A stretch of DNA of 64,000 nucleotides from Conus ventricosus (Eukaryota > Mollusca > Gastropoda > Neogastropoda > Conidae), in the NCBI GenBank assembly GCA_018398815.1, contig JAFLJL010014716.1, forward strand, positions 30,001 through 94,000, given 5' to 3'. Made by a program: the position numbers and the translations under genes. Under the pieces are notes generated by a model that saw nothing but the letters and a program-made list of their open reading frames with translations, had not been told where the DNA came from and did no database searches. Position 1 is the first letter of the stretch. Each line of letters starts with the position of its first letter. Positions 53,130 through 64,000 of the stretch are shown piece by piece.

Positions 53130-53700
53130 AAGATTAAGAACCACTAGTCATTGTACTGCCATCATTGATGTGACAGTCATTGAAAGACAAAGAACCACTT
53201 GTCATAGGACTGCCATCAGTTGATGTGACAGTCATTGAAAGACAAAGAACCACTAGTCATAGGACTGCCATCAGTTGATGTGACAGTCATTGAAAGACAA
53301 AGAACCACTAGTCATTGTACTGCCATCAGTTGATGTGACAGTCATTGAAAGACAAAGAACCACTAGTCATTGTACTGCCATCAGTTGATGTGACAGTCAT
53401 TGAAAGACAAAGAACCACTAGTCATTGTACTGCCATCAGTTGATGTGACAGTCATTGAAAGACAAAGAACCACTAGTCATTGTACTGCCATCAGTTGATG
53501 TGACAGTCATTGAAAGACAAAGAACCACTAGTCATTGTACTGCCATCAGTTGATGTGAGTCATTGAAGGATGAAGAACCACTAGTCATTGTACTGCCATC
53601 AGTTGATGTGACAGTCATTGAAAGACAAAGAACCACTAGTCATAGGACTGCCATCATTTGATATGACAGTCATTGAAAGACAAAGAACCACTTGTCTTTG
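53130..53700 (+). repeat. 55-bp modular minisatellite, left of an insertion zone
   Basis: About ten 55-bp units (core GATGTGACAGTCATTG, tail AAAGACAAAGAACCACTAGT...). The array stops at about 53700 and resumes at 56215. Confidence 0.92.
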
Positions 53701-54567
53701 TACTGCTGTCACACTGTCACTTTTGCACACACGCATTCATGACAGCATTTACTCCATACGCACACGCAATCTTTCCAATCAACCAAAAGGCGCACTACCG
53801 AATGTTTTTCTTCTCCCCTCTCCTTCGGGAAAACTTTACTAAATCACATCAAACAATTTATAAACAGATTTTATACATGTATCTCTCTTTGCACTGAGAG
53901 ATAAACTAATTCATTCAAGATTCTATAAAGTCATGGCCTTCACATTACATTAGCCCAGAATCCAGACCAGGAGAATAAATAATTCTTTCACTCCTTGATG
54001 CTATGCCTGCATCAGAATTAAGACTCGCTCTATACTGCCCTGATTCCCTGTCTCTCTCAGACAGTGTATCGCCCCCTTGATTTCTCCCGTCACTGGAGAT
54101 ATGAGTTCCCACTCCTCTCCCTCGACTTCTCCTGTCACTGGAGAGATGATGAGTTCCAACTCCTCTCCCTCGACTTCTCCTGTCACTGGAGAGATGATGA
54201 GTTCCAACTCCTCTCCCTCGAGTTCTCCTGTCACTGGAGAGATGATGAGTTCCAACTCCTCTCCCTGGAGTCTTTAATTGCCGGGGCTGAACTACCGGTG
54301 TGTTCCCCACACCATGGCCATCTTTAACCACCTCACGGGGTGAAAGGTGAAGGGCGAAGGGCGAAAGGTGAAGGGCTGGTAATGACTGGTCAGCAGTGAG
54401 GACCAGCGTCCTGACAGGTTCGAGTCTCTAGGCCATCTGCTGGGCTAAAACTGATTCTTTCCTCCCTCCTCCTAGTGAGTGCATACTCAGTGTTCAAAAC
54501 ACATGACCAGCACCTTATTAAACTATCTCTCAGTGGTCACTTTCACCCAATGACCACCCTTGTTTCT
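53701..54567. other. Insertion zone absent from the left block
   Basis: Together with 54568-56214 this interrupts the 55-bp array and has no counterpart at 1906-3747. It contains a 48-bp repeat (54085-54275) and unclassified sequence. No inverted ends or coding region could be defined for this left part. Confidence 0.5.
54085..54275 (+). repeat. 48-bp tandem repeat, four copies
   Basis: Units of CTCGACTTCTCCTGTCACTG, GAGAGATGATGAGTTCCAAC, TCCTCTCC. The first copy is diverged (GGAGATATGAG). In-frame, but probably non-coding. Confidence 0.85.
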
Positions 54568-54571
54568 TTAA

Positions 54572-56053
54572 CCTTTCTACCCCCGTTCCGCCCTTTTCCG
54601 CCCGACCCCTCAGGCTCCTGATCCACCCTATACCGCCCGTTCCTCAGTAGGCTGATTGTCTCGATGTGCCTCACTTATTTGGGTTGACTACAGTAATAAG
54701 ACAAACCGGTCGTTATCCGGGCCTTTCATACCTTTCTCAGCGCCATTTGCAAGAGCGGTTTGTGGCTTTTTTTTTTTTAATCGATTATTTTGGTCATCCC
54801 ATCGACTTCCGACTACGATCAAAATGTCGCACTCTGACAGTGATAGTGACATGAGCTTGACTGTGGACCAAATGTTCAACATGAATGTGTTTCCGACCGA
54901 AAATAACGACTGGAATGAATCGGACATTGATCTCGACTCTGTAGACAGCGACAGTGACTATGAAGTTGCAGAAGGAGTGAATGCGAGTAGTGACAGTGAC
55001 TCGGACATAGGCGACGCAGGTGACGCAGGTGCTACTGATGTCGGTGGATGTGCACAGTCATCGCAGTGGTCAAACGACGACTTTCGGACTGAAGTTCGTG
55101 TGTTTGATGCATACAGGGGCCCCCCACATCCACAAGTGAATCTTCGAACACCTTTTGATTATTTTTCACTTGTTTTTCCTTTGGACGCATTCCATCTCAT
55201 GGTCAGGGAAACCAACCGGTATGCAAGACAAACGCGCATGGCTGCTGGTCTTCCAGAAAATTTCATGTCAGTGATCCGTGTGTGACAAAAGTGATCAAAA
55301 GCAAAAATATTTCCAGTGACTGTGTTGTTTGTGTGTGATCATATTTGGATTATATAATTCATTACATCTGGAACCATATGGTGAGTACAACAAAAATATT
55401 TGAGTGTTGTTTTGTGTTGTGATGCCTGCCTTTCTTCCTTCCTACTAACACCTGCATATAGTTAGAAATATTATCAGTCATAGGAATTCTTTTTCTCACA
55501 AACAAAAACTAACTCATGCAGATCAAAAAGCATGCACTCCAATACATTTTCAGTAAATATGGTATGATTTTGACCTGTTATCTTTTTTATTTTTATTTTT
55601 TTCCTGCTATGTAACTGCTATGTGACTTAAAAGCGTCACAAAAATTTCACGTATATTCCTAGCTACCTGTGTAACTACTAACACCTCACAACACCCATCA
55701 GTTCTTTTCAGATGGTGAACCTGACCACTTGCCACCAAAAAGGTAGGTGTTATAAAGTTGATGGGTGTTGTATTGCCTGTCTATCATCTATTTCACTGAC
55801 GTAGGTGTGTTTTCCAGGTAAAATCAGGTGTGTGAGTGTTGAGCCATAAAAATATTTTCACATTCCCCTAAAATAACAAGTGCAAACCAAAGTTCAGCTT
55901 TCCATAGATTTTTGCTGAAAATTTGAAATCTTTTATCCATTAGTTTATTTTTTACAATTTTTTAAAGTCAGTACCCCAATTCGGGCAGCAAATTCCAATA
56001 TAAACTTAGTAGTCTAGGCGAATTCTGTCATACGAAATACAGGACAATGAAGG
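54572..56053 (+). mobile_element. Truncated piggyBac-like element
   Basis: TTAA occurs at 54568-54571 and 56054-56057. The inner ends are CCTTTC and GAAGG (short inverted CCTT), as expected for piggyBac-type elements, but a longer inverted repeat is not seen. A piggyBac transposase N-terminus lies inside. Boundaries are tentative. Confidence 0.45.
54824..55285 (+). CDS. piggyBac transposase N-terminal fragment (153 codons)
   Basis: The ATG at 54824 (CAAAATGTC context) begins an acidic Ser/Asp-rich N-terminus (SHSDSDSDMSLTVDQMF, DLDSVDSDSDYEVAE) followed by the start of the PGBD/DDE_Tnp_1_7 domain: TPFDYFSLVFPLDAFHLMVR, ETNRYARQ. It stops at 55285, before any catalytic Asp. The frame is intact and uninterrupted over its length, which is notable for a remnant. 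It could be a recent internal-deletion derivative. An upstream ATG at 54656 is in frame but reads through an unlikely leader. Confidence 0.75.
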   Translation: MSHSDSDSDMSLTVDQMFNMNVFPTENNDWNESDIDLDSVDSDSDYEVAEGVNASSDSDSDIGDAGDAGATDVGGCAQSSQWSNDDFRTEVRVFDAYRGPPHPQVNLRTPFDYFSLVFPLDAFHLMVRETNRYARQTRMAAGLPENFMSVIRV

Positions 56054-56214
56054 TTAATGAGTCATACTCACAATCATTTGGGGACGCCCGCTACACTTGT
56101 CAAGCCACATAAATATTCTTCCTTTTTAGTTGTGGCATGGGGAAATGATTCATATCACTAAACTACATGCGATGGAGCGTCACATGCCTTGATGTGAGGC
56201 TACGACACATGACA

Positions 56215-59140
56215 ACTGCCATTAATTGATGTGACAGTCATTGAAAGACAAAGAACCACTAGTCATAGGACTGCCATCAGTTGATGTGAAAACAAAGAAC
56301 CACTAGTCATTGTACTGCCATTAGTTGATGTGACAGTCATTGAAAGACAAAGAACCACTAGTCATAGGACTGCCATCAGTTGATGTGACAGTCATTGAAA
56401 GACAAAGAACCACTAGTCATTGTACTGCCATCAGTTGATGTGACAGTCATTGAAAGACAAAGAACCACTAGTCATTGTACTGCCATCATTTGATGTGACA
56501 GTCATTGAAAGACAAAGAACCACTAGTCATTGTACTGCCATCAGTTGATGTGACAGTCATTGAAAGACAAAGAACCACTAGTCATTGTACTGCCATCAGT
56601 TGATGTGACAGTCATTGAAAGACAAAGAACCACTAGTCATTGTACTGCCATCAGTTGATGTGAGTCATTGAAAGACAAAGAACCACTAGTCATAGGACTG
56701 CCATCATTTGATGTGACAGTCATTGAAAGACAAAGAACCACTAGTCATAGGACTGCCATCGGTTGATGTGACAGTCATTGAAAGACAAAGAACCACTAGT
56801 CATTGTACTGCCATCAGTTGATGTGACAGTCATTGAAAGACAAAGAACCACTAGTCATTGTACTGCCATCAGTTGATGTGAGTCATTGAAGGATGAAGAA
56901 CCACTAGTCATTGTACTGCCATCAGTTGATGTGACAGTCATTGAAAGACAAAGAACCACTAGTCATTGCACTGTCATCATTTGATGTGACAGTCATTGAA
57001 AGACAAAGAACTACTAGTCATTGTACTGCCATCAGTTGATGTGACAGTCATTGAAAGACAAAGGACCACTAGTCATAGGGCTGCCATCAGTTGATGTGAC
57101 AGTCATTGAAAGACAAAGAACCACTGGTCATAGGACTGCCATCAGTTGATGTGACAGTCACTGAAAGACAACCACTAGTCATAGGACTGCCATCAGTTGA
57201 TGTGACAGTCACTGAAAGACAACCACTAGTCATAGGACTGCCATCAGTTGATGTGACAGTCATTGAAAGACAAAGAACCACTAGTCATTGTACTGCCATC
57301 AGTTGATGTGACAGTCATTGAAAGACAAAGAACCACTAGTCATTGTACTGCCATCAGTTGATGTGACAGTCACTGAAAGACAAAGAACCACTAGTCATAG
57401 GACTGCCATCAGTTGATGTGACAGTCATTGAAAGACAAAGAACCACTAGTCAGGACTGCCATCAGTTGATGTGACAGTCATTGAAAGACAAAGAACCACT
57501 AGTCATTGTACTGCCATCAGTTGATGTGACAGTCATTATTTGTTACAATGAAGTGAATACAACATCCCTCACACACAAAGCTCACTGATGTGACAGTCAT
57601 TGTTTGTTACAATGCAAGTGAATGCAAAATCCCTCACACACAAAGCTCACTGATGTTACAGTCATTGTTACAAAACAAAGCTCACTGATGTGACAGTCAT
57701 TGTTTGTTACAAAACAAAGCTAATTGATGTTACAGTCATTGTTACAAAACAAAGCTCACTGATGTTACAGTCATTGTTACAAAACAAAGCTCACTGATGT
57801 GACAGTCATTGTTTGTTACAAAACAAAGCTAATTGATGTTACAGTCATTGTTACAAAACAAAGCTCACTGATGTGACAGTCATTGTTTGTTACAATGAAG
57901 TGAATGCAAAATCCCTCACACACAAAGCTCACTGATGTGACGGTCATTGTTTGTTACAAAACAAAGCTAATTGATGTTACAGTCATTGTTACAAAACAAA
58001 GCTCACTGATGTGACATTCATTGTTTGTTACAATGAAGTGAATGCAAAATCCCTCACACACAAGCTCACTGATGTGATAGTCATTGTTTGTTACAATGAA
58101 GTGAATGCAAAATCCCATACACACAAAGCTCACTGATGTGACAGTCATTGCTTGTTACAATGAAGTGAATGCAAAATCCCTCACACACAAAGCTCACTGA
58201 TGTGATAGTCATTGTTTGTTACAATGAAGTGAATGCAAAATCCCATACACACAAAGCTCACTGATGTGACAGTCATTGTTGCAAAACAAAGCTCACTGAT
58301 GTGACAGTCATTGCTTGTTACAAAACAAAGCTAATTGATGGGACAGTCATTGTTTGTTACAAAACAAAGCTAATTGATGTGACAGTCATTGTTTGTTACA
58401 ATGCAAGTGAATGCAAAATCCCTCACACACAAAGCTCACTGATGTGATAGTCATTGTTTGTTACAAAACAAAGCTCACTGATGTGACAGTCATTGTTTGT
58501 TACAATGCAAGTGAATGCAAAATCCCTCGCACACAAAGCTCACTGATGTGATAGTCATTGTTTGTTACAAAACAAAGCTAATTGATGTGACAGTCATTGT
58601 TGTTACAATGCTAGTGAATGCAAAATTCCTCGCACACAAAGCTCACTGATGTGATAGTCATTGTTTGTTACAAAACAAAGCTAATTGACGTGACAGTCAT
58701 TGTTTGTTACAATGCTAGTGAATGCAAAATTCCTCGCACACAAAGCTCACTGATGTGACAGTCACTGTTTGTTACAAAACAAAGCTCACTGATGTGACAG
58801 TCACTGTTTGTTACAAAACAAAGCTCACTGATGTGACAGTCATTGTTTGTTACAAAACAAAGCTCACTGATGTGACAGTCATTGTTTGTTACAAAACAAA
58901 GCTAATTGATGTGACAGTCATTGTTTGTTACAATGCTAGTGAATGCAAAATTCCTCGCACACAAAGCTCACTGATGTGACAGTCATTGTTTGTTACAAAA
59001 CAAAGCTCACTGATGTGATAGTCATTGTTTGTTACAAAACAAAGCTCACTGATGTGACAGTCACTGTTTGTTGCAAAACAAAGCTCACTGATGTGACAGT
59101 CACTGTTTGTTACAAAACAAAGCTCACTGATGTGATAGTC
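56215..59140 (+). repeat. Modular minisatellite with a common 16-bp core (right copy)
   Basis: About 60 units: 55-bp type to about 57535, then the 39-bp and ~64-bp types. It ends at TGATAGTCGGCGCTCGTCAG as in the left block (3747). Confidence 0.92.
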
Positions 59141-59708
59141 GGCGCTCGTCAGTTTGGAGCAAACAGGTCTTTGTCACAATGTCTGAGGTGAAATTGAGAT
59201 ATTCTCTTTGTTGTTTGACATTGAGTATGAATATTTGCATTAAATGTCTTTATCCGATACATCCAAACAAAGTTCCATATTTTGTTAGGGAAAAACTGCA
59301 GTATTCACTGTTGTGTATGAATGTCCAGTGGGTTGTTCAGATCACTGAACAGTGGATCTCCCTGCAGTGGACACAGCCTGTGTTGAATCTCAGAGGGGCA
59401 AATGGCCTCACGGTCAGCATGGCCCAGTTTTCACCAGCTTCAAAATGTCATGTGCTTCAGCAGTTCAGTTATGATTGTTCGAGAAAGTTCTGTGCATATG
59501 TTATAGAGTTTTTCCATGTCACTGACAACACCTACCTGCCTTACTGTTGACACCTACCTGCCTTACTGTTGACACCTACCTGCCTTACTGTTGACACCTA
59601 CCTGCCTTACTGTTGACACCTACCTGCCTTACTGTTGCTGCTGGCAACAGGAGAAACCCATCTACCTTTTATTTCATATGTGTGTTGTGTGTGTGTATGT
59701 GTGTGTGT

Positions 59709-59755
<47 letters not shown>
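59141..59755 (+). other. Intron before the last exon, with 22-bp and TG repeats
   Basis: Unique intron matching 3748-4205, then five 22-bp units (CACCTACCTGCCTTACTGTT type, 59528-59637), one exon-start-like GGCAACAGGAG at 59643, and an interrupted TG tract (59681-59752) ending in the acceptor CAG. Confidence 0.8.
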
Positions 59756-59880
59756 GCAACAGGAGATAACTACTACCTGGAGGTGGGGAAGAAGGTGCTG
59801 GACAACCTGCAAGCCCATGCACGTGTAGATTGCGGGCTGGCGGCCATTAAAAACGTCAAGACCGGTGCCCTCGAAGATCA
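59756..59880 (+). CDS. EDEM3: EDEM3 exon following the catalytic-base exon (right copy)
   Basis: A 125-bp exon with the same 41 residues and phase as 4414-4538 ([15 protein letters not shown] to TGALED), between TGTGTGCAG and GATCA/GTGAGT. The following exon is not reached before the window ends; its left-block counterpart is near 20866. Confidence 0.95.
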
Positions 59881-60012
59881 GTGAGTTCTGCATGTCGGAT
59901 GAGGAAATATGGGAGGGGGATTCATGAATTGGCTCTGGCACTTGTCACCAGTAACATCACTGCAACCCATTCACCTCCTATTTTATATATATTATATATA
60001 TATATATATATA

Positions 60013-60049
<37 letters not shown>

Positions 60050-60110
60050 AGTATATTTAAATGCCTAAAACAATTTTTTAAGTGCTCAACCCCTTGGGGA
60101 CAACATTAGT

Positions 60111-60226
60111 TAAACAAGTTAAAAGAGGAATCTTAAAACTATCTACAAATTAGGATCCTGATGACAGCGCAACACGCTTGAAACAATTTGTAGATAGTTT
60201 TAAGATTCCTCTTTTAACTTGTTTTA
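60111..60226 (+). ncRNA. 40-bp palindrome enclosing a hammerhead-ribozyme-like core
   Basis: Arms 60111-60151 and 60185-60226 are perfect inverted copies over 40 bp. The loop holds CCTGATGA, a 4-bp stem AGCG/CGCT closed over CAACA, then GAAAC (core 60158-60184). CUGAUGA...GAAA is the conserved hammerhead core, and such ribozymes occur in Penelope-like retroelements. Pairing next to stem II is a C/U mismatch, and the arms pair with each other instead of forming separate stems I and III, so catalytic activity is doubtful. Confidence 0.4.
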
Positions 60227-60256
60227 ACTATATATTTTTATATATAATATATATTT

Positions 60257-60287
<31 letters not shown>

Positions 60288-60372
60288 TGAATTATAAACA
60301 ATAGCTTGCTCTTATGTCTTAGATTGAGAAATAAGGGAGATAGCATTCATATCTGCAGTGGTATATGATTCT

Positions 60373-61640
60373 GTAAGTTGCAGGAACGTGCGGTACTTAT
60401 CCTTGGAATTTATTAGTTTGTTGTATTTTAGTCCCTTGCGGATTCATTCCAAGAACTTGCCCTCAGCACTTGTGTCTTAGAGATAATCTTTTTATATTTT
60501 CTACTTTTCACAAGAAAATGTAGCTTGTTTTGCTCTTTTATGATTTTCTTTGTTTTCTTAGAGGGCCCCTTTGGTTGGTTTTTTGAAAACTCAACAAACA
60601 TACTACGGTATTGCACACCAACCTTTTCTGGATTGCATTCCTTTTTAAAACTGAAAAGGCAGAGGAGTCAAATTACCACTTTCCGCGGTCACTGAGGAGA
60701 AACCACCAAGTTTCGAAATATCGGTATATGACCAGGAGTTATATGTTAGTGATTTTCCCTCCCTATTGGAGGATGTCTCCCCCTTGGAGAATATAACTTG
60801 CTGAAGGCTCATTTAGAGAAGCATTTATTTTATTTTTCCCCATTCACCCACTCAAGCACATACTGTTAGTTAGGCAGAATCATCTACCACTGCAGATATG
60901 AATGCATATCCCCTTATTTCTTCAATCTAAGACATAAGAGCAAGCTTTGTTTATAATTCAATATTCTTGCAGTCATTGCAACACCAAGCTGCTGTAAGTT
61001 GCTGGAACGTGCGGTACTTATCCTTGGAATTTATTAGTTTGTTGTATTTTAGTCCCTTGCGGATTCATTCCAAGAACTTGCCCTCAGCACTGTGTCTTAG
61101 AGGATATCTTTTTATATTTTCTACTTTCACAAGAAAATGTAGCTTGTTTTGCTCTTTATGATTTTCTTTTGCTTCTTAGAGGCAACCTTTGGTTGGTTTT
61201 TTGAAAACTCAACAAACATACTACGGTATTGCACACCAACCTTTCTGGGATTGCATTCCTTTTAAAAACTAAAAAAGGGGCAGAGGAGTCAAATTACCAC
61301 TTTCCGCGGTCACTGAGGAGAAACCACCAAGTTTCGAAATATCGGTATATGACCAGGAGTTAAAATGTTAGTGAGTTTCCCTCCCTATTGGAGGATGTCT
61401 CCCCCTTGAGAATATAAGCTTGCTGAAGGCTCATTTTGAGAAGCATTTATTTTATTTTCCCCATTCACCCACTCAAGCACATACTGTTAGTTAGGCAGAA
61501 TCATCTACCACTGCAGATATGAAGCTATCTCCCCTTATTTCTTCAATCTAAGACATAAGAGCAAGCTTTGTTTATAATTCAATATTTCTTGCAGTCATTG
61601 CAACACCAAGCTGCTCTGTAAGTTGCTGGAACGGTGCGGT
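60373..61640. repeat. Tandem duplication of a ~622-bp unit
   Basis: GTAAGTTGC, GAACGTGCGGTACTTATCC starts at 60373, 60994 and 61618, giving two full copies and a start of a third. The unit is absent from the left block. A Lys-rich - strand frame (60616-60428) is in the first copy; it is not recognised, and the second copy breaks it by small indels. Confidence 0.85.
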
Positions 61641-61667
61641 ACTTATCCTTGGAATTTATTAGTTTGT

Positions 61668-61700
<33 letters not shown>

Positions 61701-61704
61701 TGGG

Positions 61705-61735
<31 letters not shown>

Positions 61736-62005
61736 TATCATTTTTTTTTTCTTTAATTTTGTATCCAACAAGAATTCATCTTGATTCTTTGTGTCAGTAA
61801 ATGTTTCTGACTCAGAAGAAAGGTTACAAGTTGGTCTTAAGTTGACAATATAAGGAAAAAAGAAAGAAAGCTGGAAGCTGATCCCTAGAGAAAGAACTTT
61901 TTTTTAATCCGTAGGAACAGGCTTCAGTGTTGATGTGAAAGAATCAAAGTATGATGTGGTTCTTAACAGGTTACAGAGAAAAAAATTTCACTTCGTAACG
62001 AGACA

Positions 62006-62197
62006 TTAACCCTTTCACTGCCATCTAACCCCATCTAACTCAATTTTCTTCCATATGCCATTCAAAATATGAGAGGAAACCAAAGTGAAAAGCCATGCAA
62101 ACAAAAGGTGAATCACAGCATGCTCCTGGTGCTAAGTAGTGACTGTGGCATTCTGATAACAGTAGCTGTACGAATACTATGGCAATGAAAGGGTTAA
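62006..62197. mobile_element. piggyBac-type MITE (right copy)
   Basis: The same TTAA-bounded element as 5191-5381, with TTAACCCTTTCACTGCCAT and ATGGCAATGAAAGGGTTAA ends. Confidence 0.8.
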
Positions 62198-62419
62198 ATC
62201 TGCCGCTTTTGGCAGGAATACCTCCATTTTTCAATATAACATCACCAAATACTCCCCCCTCCCCACCCCCCTCTAATTTGTTATTACATAGTTTATGCTG
62301 AGCAATGTTTTGTTTGGGATGTTTTTATATATATTATCTTCATTCACAAACTATGGACAGAATATATTTTCCCATACTTGCCTGTCCAAAACAAACACTC
62401 TATTTCCTCCTCTTTGTGG

Positions 62420-64000
62420 AACGTTGCCATTTTTATCACGAATCCCCAAAAACTTTAATGAGAGAGAAGAGCATTGCCTCTGTGTGGAACGTTGCCATAT
62501 TATCACGAATCCCCAGAACTTTAATGAGAGAGAAGAGCATTCCCTTTCTGTGTGGAACGTTGCCATATTATCACGAATCCCCAGAACTTTAATGAGAGAG
62601 AAGAGCATTGCCTCTGTGTGGAACGTTGCCATATTATCACGAATCCCAGAACTTTAATGAGAGAGAAGAGCATTGCCTCTGTGTGGAACGTTGCCATATT
62701 ATCACGAATCCCCAGAACTTTAATGAGAGAGAAGAGCATTGCCTCTGTGTGGAACGTTGCCATATTATCACGAATCCCCAAACTTTAATGAGAGAGAAGA
62801 GCATTGCCTCTGTGTGGAACGTTGCCATATTACACGAATCCCCAGAAATGTAATGAGAGAGAAGAGCATTGCCTCTGTGTGGAACGTTGCCATATTATCA
62901 CGAATCCCCAGAAATGTAATGAAAAGAAGAGCATTGCCTCTGTGTGGAACGTTGCCATATTATCACGAATCCCCAGAACTGTAATGAGAGAGAAGAGCAT
63001 TGCCTCTGTGTGGAACGTTGCCATATTATCACGAATCCCCAGAACTTTATGAGAGAGAAGAGCATTGCCTCTGTGTGGAACGTTGCCATATTATCACGAA
63101 CCCCCAGAACTTTAATGAGAGAGAAGAGCATTGCCTCTGTGTGGAACGTTGCCATATTGTCACGAATCCCCAGAACTTTAATGAGAGAGAAGAGCATTGC
63201 CTCTGTGTGGAACGTTGCCATATTATCACGAATCCCCAGAACTTTAATGAGAGAGAAGAGCATTGCCTCTGTGTGGAACGTTGCCATATTATCACGATTC
63301 CCCAGAACTTTAATGAGAGATAAGAGCATTGCCTCTGTGTGGAACTTTGCCATAATTATAAACGATTCCCCAGAACTTTAATGAGAGAGAAGAGCATTGC
63401 CTCTGTGTGGAACGTTGCCATATTATCACGAATCCCCAGAACTTTAATGAGAGAGAAGAGCATTGCCTCTGTGTGGAACGTTGCCATATTATCACGAATC
63501 CCCAGAACTGTAATCAGAGAGAAGAGCATTGCCTCTGTGTGGAACGTTGCCATATTATCACGAATCCCCAGAACTGTAATGAGAGAGAAGAGCATTGCCT
63601 CTGTGTGGAACGTTGCCATATTATCACGAATCCCCAGAACTTTAATGAGAGAGAAGAGCATTGCCTCTGTGTGGAACGTTGCCATATTATCACGAATCCC
63701 CAGAACTTTAATGAGAGAGAAGAGAAATTGCCTCTGTGTGGAACGTTGCCATATTATCACGAATCCCCAGAACTGTAATGAGAGAGAAGAGCATTGCCTC
63801 TGTGTGGAACGTTGCCATATTATCACGAATCCCCAGAACTTTAATGAGAGAGAAGAGCATTGCCTCTGTGTGGAACGTTGCCATATTATCACGAATCCCC
63901 AGAACTTTAATGAGAGAGAAGAGCATTGCCTCTGTGTGGAACGTTGCCATATTATCACGAATCCCCAGAACTTTAATGAGAGAGAAGAGCATTGCCTCTG
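62420..64000 (+). repeat. 66-bp minisatellite (right copy), runs off the window
   Basis: About 24 copies of CTTTAATGAGAGAGAAGAGC, ATTGCCTCTGTGTGGAACGT, TGCCATATTATCACGAATCC, CCAGAA. It is very homogeneous here compared with 20603-20830. All frames stay open because 66 is divisible by three. Confidence 0.97.

Noticed and set aside
54380..54430. tRNA-like B-box (GGTTCGAGTCT) suggesting a SINE promoter
   Set aside because: No convincing A-box at the right distance, and no tail or target duplication. Too weak to call.
62295..63992. Repeated ORFs such as 'NEREEHCLCVERCHIITNPQ'
   Set aside because: A 66-bp tandem repeat divisible by three. Conservation is of the DNA repeat, not of a protein.
62420..64000. 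Regularly spaced repeats reminiscent of a CRISPR array
   Set aside because: Units are head-to-tail with no unique spacers, and the genome is eukaryotic. Ordinary minisatellite.

Overview
The window is eukaryotic, intron-rich and very repeat-rich. Short exons with GT/AG boundaries are separated by kilobases of minisatellites, CA/TG microsatellites and nested transposons. The only host gene I can identify firmly is EDEM3, the ER degradation-enhancing alpha-mannosidase-like protein of ER-associated degradation (GH47 family), on the + strand. The element mix (DIRS, BED-finger hAT-like, pogo, piggyBac, jockey/CR1- and L2-like LINEs) and the repeat content suggest a lophotrochozoan, probably a marine mollusc. 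That is inference.

Layout: 1-32335 and 33336-64000 are two sequence blocks joined by a run of exactly 1000 N. The right block carries six consecutive EDEM3 exons in order (38683, 40216, 42676, 50834, 52743, 59756). The left block begins inside the same intron and repeats the last two exons (1516, 4414) with identical protein, then continues to the next exon (about 20866). The left block therefore looks like a second haplotype, or a misplaced continuation of the right block, although a real partial gene duplication cannot be excluded. The two versions differ by transposon insertions and repeat copy number.

The left block carries an 811-bp DNA transposon (102-912). It also carries a 14.8-kb composite (5770-20602) that behaves as one hAT-type insertion into a 66-bp minisatellite, filled with a pogo-like element (itself split by a LINE), a complete but decayed DIRS element with inverted terminal repeats, and a 1.3-kb element with 68-bp inverted ends. 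From about 20.6 to 32.3 kb the sequence is mostly degenerate minisatellite with many small indels, as in unpolished long reads.

The right block has a 2.2-kb solo LTR inside a 27-bp minisatellite, and a 5.9-kb hAT-like transposon inside a 64-bp minisatellite. That transposon is itself interrupted by an L2/CR1-like LINE and by a 695-bp poly-T insertion, each bounded by target duplications that restore the transposase frame. A piggyBac fragment and short TTAA-flanked piggyBac-type MITEs are also present.

The most unusual pattern is that several EDEM3 exons abut minisatellites whose units contain the splice-site sequence of that exon. The clearest is a 49-bp unit repeated about 28 times, each copy carrying 14 nt of exon end plus an intact 5' splice site. 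A TG tract directly at one acceptor, a G-rich 15-bp array directly after one donor, and a hammerhead-ribozyme-like core in a 40-bp palindrome are further points of interest.
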